DNA of 50,822 nucleotides, taken from positions 1 through 50,822 of the forward strand of contig JBFMCL010000008.1 in assembly GCA_040754395.1 (NCBI GenBank), written 5' to 3'. Positions 46,629 to 50,822 of this stretch are shown here, in pieces. The translations under genes and the position numbers were made by a program. The first letter of the stretch is position 1, and the number at the start of each line of letters is the position of its first letter. The notes under the pieces are model-generated. The model was not told the origin of the DNA. It ran no database searches and worked only from the letters and a program-made list of their open reading frames with translations. The stretch comes from Nitrospirota bacterium. GTDB lineage: Bacteria; Nitrospirota; Thermodesulfovibrionia; Thermodesulfovibrionales; SM23-35.

Positions 46629-47528
46629 ATGAATGCTACAATCAAGAAGAATTCCGGCAGGAAATGGTTTACTGACAGGGACAGTCCTTACCGGCAGATA
46701 CTCCACGGCGTAAAAAAACATATTGTTTCCACCAGGACAAAGTTCCAGAAGGTGGATATTCTGGATACCTATCAGCTCGGCAGAGTGGTGGTCCTTGATG
46801 AAAAGATACAGTCTGCGGAAACCGATGAATACATCTATCATGAATCGCTTGTGCATCCGGCCATGGCGACTCACCGGAACCCTGAGGAAATACTCATTCT
46901 CGGGGCTGGTGAGGGAGCTACCCTCCGGGAAGTGATCAGACATCCGACAGTGCGCAGGGTTACCATGATTGATATCGATGAAGAGTTTGTGCATATCTGC
47001 AAAAAATATCTGGAAAAATGGCACAGGGGGGCTTTTGCGGATCCGCGGCTTGAGATGATCCATGCCGATGCCTTCGCATATCTGAAAGACTGCAGACAAT
47101 TATTTGACGTCATTCTTGCGGATATCAGCGACCCTTCCGACTGCGGGCCTTCAGCCGAGATCTATACAAGGAAGTTCTACTCGCGTATTAAAAAAGCCCT
47201 GAAGCCTGACGGCATCTTCGTGACGCATTCGACTGCGGTGCCCGATATCCCGGGGCAGGGCATGGCAGTGAAGATATTCAGGACATTGAGGAGTATATTT
47301 GCAGAGACGGACTTTTACTATGAATATATCCCGAGTTTCGGCAGCGCATGGTCGTTTTCCGCAGGGTCGATGCGTTACAGCCTCCGCAGCGCGCCGTTCA
47401 GCCGGCTGCAGAGAACGATACGGGAAAGGGATCTTGAGGGCCTCGCGTTTTATGATGCGGAAACTCATGCGAGGCTGTTCAGTCTTCCAAAGCAGGTGAG
47501 ATCCCTCCTGCTTTCCAAAAACCGCTAA
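46629..47528 (+). CDS. Second aminopropyltransferase, thermospermine-synthase-like
   Basis: A 299-residue protein from the ATG at 46629 (AGGAGA 5 nt upstream; the frame could run from 46578). The glycine motif is G-A-G-E-G-A-T-L-R-E-V, and the active-site part D-I-S-D-P-S-D-C-G-P then Y-T-R-K-F-Y resembles ACL5-type thermospermine synthases and not SpeE. The product could be thermospermine, spermine or a branched polyamine. It is separated from speE by 149 nt with a CATCTCC/GGAGATG inverted repeat (about 46485-46512). Confidence 0.8.
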   Translation: MNATIKKNSGRKWFTDRDSPYRQILHGVKKHIVSTRTKFQKVDILDTYQLGRVVVLDEKIQSAETDEYIYHESLVHPAMATHRNPEEILILGAGEGATLREVIRHPTVRRVTMIDIDEEFVHICKKYLEKWHRGAFADPRLEMIHADAFAYLKDCRQLFDVILADISDPSDCGPSAEIYTRKFYSRIKKALKPDGIFVTHSTAVPDIPGQGMAVKIFRTLRSIFAETDFYYEYIPSFGSAWSFSAGSMRYSLRSAPFSRLQRTIRERDLEGLAFYDAETHARLFSLPKQVRSLLLSKNR

Positions 47529-47588
47529 AATATGTTATAAATATATATTATAAATGAATAAGTTACGCAATAGGAGGACGGAACGGTA

Positions 47589-47873
47589 ATGCCGATTTAC
47601 GAGTATGAGTGTCTCAGCTGCGGAAAGCAGTGCGAGGTTATCCAGAAGTTCAGTGATGAACCGCTCAGCACCTGCAACGACTGCGGCGGCAGGATGCATA
47701 AACTGATATCGCATACTTCCTTTATCCTTAAGGGGGCAGGATGGTATGTGACGGATTATGCCTCACCCGAAAGGAAGAAAGCACAGGAAAACGAGAAAAA
47801 ACCTGATACCCAAACTGAAGCAAAAAAGGATGTGACAGCCAAACCCGGTGTTGAGCCTGCAGCAAAGACTTGA
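47589..47873 (+). CDS. FmdB-family zinc ribbon protein
   Basis: A 94-residue protein that starts M-P-I-Y-E-Y-E-C, the hallmark of FmdB-type zinc ribbons, with C-L-S-C and C-N-D-C pairs making the Cys4 site (about 8-38). F-I-L-K-G-A-G-W-Y is the conserved end of the domain. A lysine-rich low-complexity tail follows. A regulatory role is claimed for the family but not proven. GGAGG stands about 11 nt upstream. The stop overlaps the next ATG (TGATG). Confidence 0.88.
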   Translation: MPIYEYECLSCGKQCEVIQKFSDEPLSTCNDCGGRMHKLISHTSFILKGAGWYVTDYASPERKKAQENEKKPDTQTEAKKDVTAKPGVEPAAKT

Positions 47874-48640
47874 TGCTACAGCCCCATGTGCATGTCCCCT
47901 ACCAGAAAATTGGTTCCTATTTCCGTTTCATCAGGGAACACAGAATAAACCCTGAGATTTATTTCTCGTCGCGCGCCCTCGAAACCTTTCATTACGCGGA
48001 GTTTTCGAAGCTGATGGACCAGCTTGACCACACCCCCTCGATTACCATTCATGCGCCCTTCATGGATCTTTCGCCAGGCGCTGTGGATGCAGGGATAAGA
48101 GAGGTTACGCTTGAAAGGTTTTCACATGTGATCGATATCGCCGTTCATGTCAGGCCCAAAGCCGTGGTATTTCATTCAGGGTATGAAAAATGGAAATATG
48201 CGCTGAAGACGGACCTGTGGCTTGAAAAAAGCCTGAAAACCTGGAAACCCCTTCTGCAGAGGGCAGAGGCTGAGGGACTGAAGATTGCCATCGAGAATAT
48301 TTTTGAAGACACACCGGACAACCTCAGGCTGCTGATGGAAGAGATTGGCTCCGGCAATTTCGGGATCTGTTTCGACACAGGCCACTGCAATCTCTTCTCT
48401 GCAGTGCCTCTTGATACATGGCTGGAGCAGCTGAATCCTTATCTCATCGAGCTTCATCTTCATGACAACAACAAAACTGCAGATGACCATATTGCCATTG
48501 GTGACGGGACGTTTGATTTTGAAAGGTTATTTGCAGCTCTGAAGGGCAGGGAACTGATTTATACGATAGAAGGACATTCTCCGGAAGATGTGATCAAAAG
48601 CATACAGCGTTTGGGACAGTACTATAGTTTGTCTGCCTGA
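47873..48640 (+). CDS. Xylose-isomerase-like TIM-barrel protein
   Basis: A 255-residue AP-endonuclease-2/sugar-phosphate isomerase family barrel. Metal-site strands are visible as I-T-I-H-A-P-F, V-V-F-H-S-G-Y, I-A-I-E-N-I-F, C-F-D-T-G-H-C-N, E-L-H-L-H-D-N and E-G-H at the end. The family holds sugar isomerases, epimerases and endonuclease IV; the lack of the full endonuclease pattern favours a sugar-related enzyme. ATG overlaps the FmdB stop. Its 3' end overlaps the convergent midA gene by 19 nt. Confidence 0.85.
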   Translation: MLQPHVHVPYQKIGSYFRFIREHRINPEIYFSSRALETFHYAEFSKLMDQLDHTPSITIHAPFMDLSPGAVDAGIREVTLERFSHVIDIAVHVRPKAVVFHSGYEKWKYALKTDLWLEKSLKTWKPLLQRAEAEGLKIAIENIFEDTPDNLRLLMEEIGSGNFGICFDTGHCNLFSAVPLDTWLEQLNPYLIELHLHDNNKTADDHIAIGDGTFDFERLFAALKGRELIYTIEGHSPEDVIKSIQRLGQYYSLSA

Positions 48641-49800
48641 TTTTTCATCATAAAACCCCTGAGTTGCGGAATGCCGTCCCCCTTATACTGGATCAGCACC
48701 TTGTGCGTTTCTCCGAGGGTGCCCGGAAAAATCAGCTTTTTGATCTTCGCGACCTCAAAAAGGTAATCTGAGGAATCTGAATAGAGTTCATTGATGATCT
48801 CATCGATGCCGAGCGATATAAGATATGTACCCTGCTGGCAGAACCCGAGTGTTTTCAGCCCCAGATCCTCACCCCATTTTTTTACCGAGGAGAAGTTCAC
48901 ATGGGCAGTCATATCCTGCTGGCCTGTATTCCGGCAGGGGTGTTCATTTACCTGATGACGGTGGTAGCATAACAGCGTGCCCCTGTTGCGTTCCTCGCTG
49001 TAATACTCCCATGCAGGATAGCCGTAGTCTATTGTCAGGATGAATCCCCCGGAGAGAGTTTCATTGACCTGTCTCAGCCAGTCCCTGATCCCCAGATTGA
49101 TTTCGGTTCGGTATCCTTCGGGAAGCTGAACGGAAAATTCCCTCAGGTAATCGTACAGTGCAGCAGTGCTCGGAGATCCCTTTATTTCCTGCAAACATGG
49201 AGTTTCGTTCTCCCTTCCGGCCTCATTGCCTGTGACAGATGAGGGGGAACTTTTTTCATCGGTAACAGTGATATAAATCTCTTTCAGTCCGTCGTGCATC
49301 TCCACAAGATGCACGGGAAAGGCATCCAGAAGTTCATTCGAGACAATGCAGCCTTGTATTCCGGAGAGTTCTTCCAGCGAGGATACCCAGGTAACCTTGC
49401 CGGAATAATGGCTGAGCAATGTTTTCTGTTTCTGCATGACAGAAGGGTTTATCTCCGCAATGATATAGGAAATGCTCCGGAACATATCCTTTTTTTCACA
49501 GAGGTAAGTCAGGATATCGAGGCACATAAGGCCTGCTCCTGCGCCAGGTTCTATGATATGAAACATCTCAGGCCTGTTCATGATTTCCCACATTTCCATC
49601 AGCTGTCTCGCGATCATTGCCCCGAATGCCGGGTGGAGGTGCTGGCTTGTATAGAAATCACCTGCCTTCCCGATCTCGGTGTGTGCAGAGGTGTAATACC
49701 CGAGACCGGGTTCATAGAGCGCCATTTCCATATAGGCCCTGAAGGTGATCGGGCCTTCCTTTCGGATCCTCTGGCATATGTGTTTTTCGAGAGGGTTCAT
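48622..49800 (-). CDS. MidA/NDUFAF7-type SAM-dependent arginine methyltransferase
   Basis: A 392-residue class I methyltransferase of the DUF185/MidA family. The start G-P-I-T-F-R-A-Y-M-E-M-A-L-Y-E-P-G-L-G-Y-Y and G-D-F-Y-T-S are family signatures. SAM motif I-I-E-P-G-A-G-A-G near 84-92; later I-V-S-N-E-L-L-D-A-F-P-V-H and L-T-I-D-Y-G-Y. In mitochondria NDUFAF7 methylates a complex I subunit; the bacterial target is unknown. An insertion rich in Ser/Glu (about 180-200) is unlike the core. Divergent from trkA. Confidence 0.9.
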   Translation of the reverse strand: MNPLEKHICQRIRKEGPITFRAYMEMALYEPGLGYYTSAHTEIGKAGDFYTSQHLHPAFGAMIARQLMEMWEIMNRPEMFHIIEPGAGAGLMCLDILTYLCEKKDMFRSISYIIAEINPSVMQKQKTLLSHYSGKVTWVSSLEELSGIQGCIVSNELLDAFPVHLVEMHDGLKEIYITVTDEKSSPSSVTGNEAGRENETPCLQEIKGSPSTAALYDYLREFSVQLPEGYRTEINLGIRDWLRQVNETLSGGFILTIDYGYPAWEYYSEERNRGTLLCYHRHQVNEHPCRNTGQQDMTAHVNFSSVKKWGEDLGLKTLGFCQQGTYLISLGIDEIINELYSDSSDYLFEVAKIKKLIFPGTLGETHKVLIQYKGDGIPQLRGFMMKNQADKL

Positions 49801-49962
49801 AATCCCCGATTATATCTACTGACCGGCATAATTGACAAGCAGCATGATTTTTCGAGGTATCCTCCTGTCCTGAATCCGGGGCCTGCGGCTTCCGGCCCGT
49901 GGCTACCAGGGGGCTATTGCTGGATGTTTCTTCAGTTCGCGCGAATTATGATATAATCTGCC

Positions 49963-50822
49963 ATGCGGGTAATCATTGTCGGAGCGGGTGAGGTCGGATA
50001 CCAGATAGCCAAGTTTCTTTCCGCCGAGTTCCTGGACGTTGTCCTCATAGACAAAGACAGGAACAAACTCAGGAGAATCGTTGAAGAGATCGATGTTGCG
50101 GTTATCGAGGGAGAAGGGGGCGATCCGTCTGCGCTCAAGGAGGCGGAGGCATCCAAGGCGGACATAATCCTGGCGGTGACCGACAGTGATGAAACCAATA
50201 TGATCGCCTGCCTGCTGGCAAAGGCGATGTTCGGAATCCCGCGAAAGATTGCGCGGATACGAAATCCGGAATACTTCAACAATGAAAAGCTCCTCAGCAG
50301 ACAGAATCTGGATATCGACCCTGCAATAAACCCGGAGCTTGAAATTGCGAGGGCAATCATACGACTGCTGCAGGTTCCGGATGCGACCGATGTGGAGGAA
50401 TTTGAAGGCGGACTTGTAAAGGTAATCGGTTTTAAGGTGACCGGAGAATCTCCGCTGCTCGGGAAGTCCCTGAAAAAGCTCGGGGCGAGCATGGAAAAGA
50501 AGTTCCTGATAGGTATTATTGTCAGGGAAGACAGGGCGATAATCCCCTCCGGAAATGATGTGATCAGGAGAGGCGACATAATCTATATGCCGATGAAAAA
50601 GGATGAAGTTGAACAGACTGTAAAACTTCTCGGAATGGCGACGAAACCGGCGAAAAAGGTGATGATACTCGGAGGAGGACGCACGGGCTACTACATAGCT
50701 TCTGCCATAGAGACGAAGGCGGAAGTGAAAATCATAGAGAAGAATGCGGAACGGTGCAAATATCTCAGCCAGAATCTCAAAAGAACGCTGGTGCTTCATG
50801 GCGATGGCGCGGAGCAGAAGAT
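49963..50822 (+). CDS. trkA: Trk potassium uptake regulator TrkA (partial, runs off the window)
   Basis: At least 286 residues; truncated by the window edge. RCK domain 1: NAD(H)-binding G-A-G-E-V-G-Y-Q-I-A (about 7-16), I-E-G-E-G-G-D-P, A-V-T-D-S-D-E-T-N. A TrkA-C domain at about 140-220 (D-A-T-D-V-E-E-F-E-G-G) follows, then the second RCK starts with I-L-G-G-G-R-T-G. It is the cytosolic gating subunit of Trk K+ channels; the TrkH partner should lie downstream. TATAAT at 49952-49957 lies only 5 nt from the ATG and there is no Shine-Dalgarno, so a leaderless mRNA is possible. Confidence 0.93.
   Translation, partial: MRVIIVGAGEVGYQIAKFLSAEFLDVVLIDKDRNKLRRIVEEIDVAVIEGEGGDPSALKEAEASKADIILAVTDSDETNMIACLLAKAMFGIPRKIARIRNPEYFNNEKLLSRQNLDIDPAINPELEIARAIIRLLQVPDATDVEEFEGGLVKVIGFKVTGESPLLGKSLKKLGASMEKKFLIGIIVREDRAIIPSGNDVIRRGDIIYMPMKKDEVEQTVKLLGMATKPAKKVMILGGGRTGYYIASAIETKAEVKIIEKNAERCKYLSQNLKRTLVLHGDGAEQK

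Noticed and set aside
49903-50799. 298-residue minus-strand open frame opposite trkA
   Set aside because: Its composition is that of an antisense shadow; the plus-strand TrkA protein has clear family motifs throughout.

Overview
This 50.8 kb window is a dense, mostly housekeeping stretch of a bacterial chromosome, with roughly 90% or more coding sequence. It has many 1-17 nt gene overlaps (ATGA, TAATG, GTGA, TTGA), moderate GC, and no CRISPR array or recognisable insertion sequence. The gene style (full NifU-NifS pair, GH57 enzyme, GcvH-Lpd pair, TunR-like regulator, rubrerythrin-like protein, HicAB) suggests an anaerobic or microaerophilic Gram-negative of the Nitrospirota or Desulfobacterota type. 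That assignment is inference from protein flavour, not from a phylogenetic marker.

Layout. 1-950: a terminator, a small helical protein and an exported SH3b protein. 1.0-6.8 kb (minus): a long unit running uvrA, apbE, NusG-II protein, Gx transporter, yacG, dapB, with a strongly structured element behind dapB. 6.96-8.06 kb (plus): an exported DUF1573 protein whose frame is crossed by a UGA at its conserved cysteine, coupled to an exported Pcm. 8.1-15.2 kb: a membrane spermidine-synthase-like protein, small Cys-rich and DUF4019 proteins, an ATP-cone nuclease, an excisionase-type HTH protein, a ferritin-like protein, mtaD and dtd. 15.2-22.1 kb (minus): gcvH-lpdA-unknown-eno-ftsB-GH57 as one tight operon. 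22.2-23.0 kb: HicAB and tRNA-Leu(UAA). 23.1-25.5 kb: a zinc-ribbon protein, a GYD protein and a CBS4-PAS-GGDEF cyclase. 25.6-32.2 kb: nifU-nifS, Zn-phospholipase-C-like protein, pepA, a PLD-family synthase and a TauE/SafE permease. 32.3-33.7 kb: a tyrosine-recombinase/TOBE regulator resembling TunR and a tiny Cys-rich frame with an internal UGA. 33.8-36.8 kb (minus): hemW and lepA. 37.0-44.4 kb (plus): guaB, guaA, ispA-type prenyltransferase, dxs, tlyA and a repeat protein. 44.5-47.5 kb: a polyamine cluster (decarboxylase plus two different aminopropyltransferases). 47.6-50.8 kb: FmdB-type protein, TIM-barrel protein, MidA-type methyltransferase and the start of trkA.

The most interesting signal is at 6962-7333. 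A DUF1573 gene has UGA exactly where the family has the first Cys of its CGC motif. The frame stays open for 59 more family-like codons, ends in a GTGA overlap with the next gene, and carries a hairpin 12 nt after the UGA with the layout of a bacterial SECIS (lower stem, bulged U, short upper stem, GU in the apical loop). I read this as a candidate selenoprotein. A second UGA in a Cys position occurs in a 55-codon zinc-ribbon-like frame at 33572-33739, with weaker support. Other notable points are a UvrA that has lost its insertion domain, a recombinase-fold regulator with altered catalytic residues, an 11-bp inverted repeat in front of the TauE permease, and a thermospermine-synthase-like second aminopropyltransferase.

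No stretch longer than about 300 bases lacks a gene.
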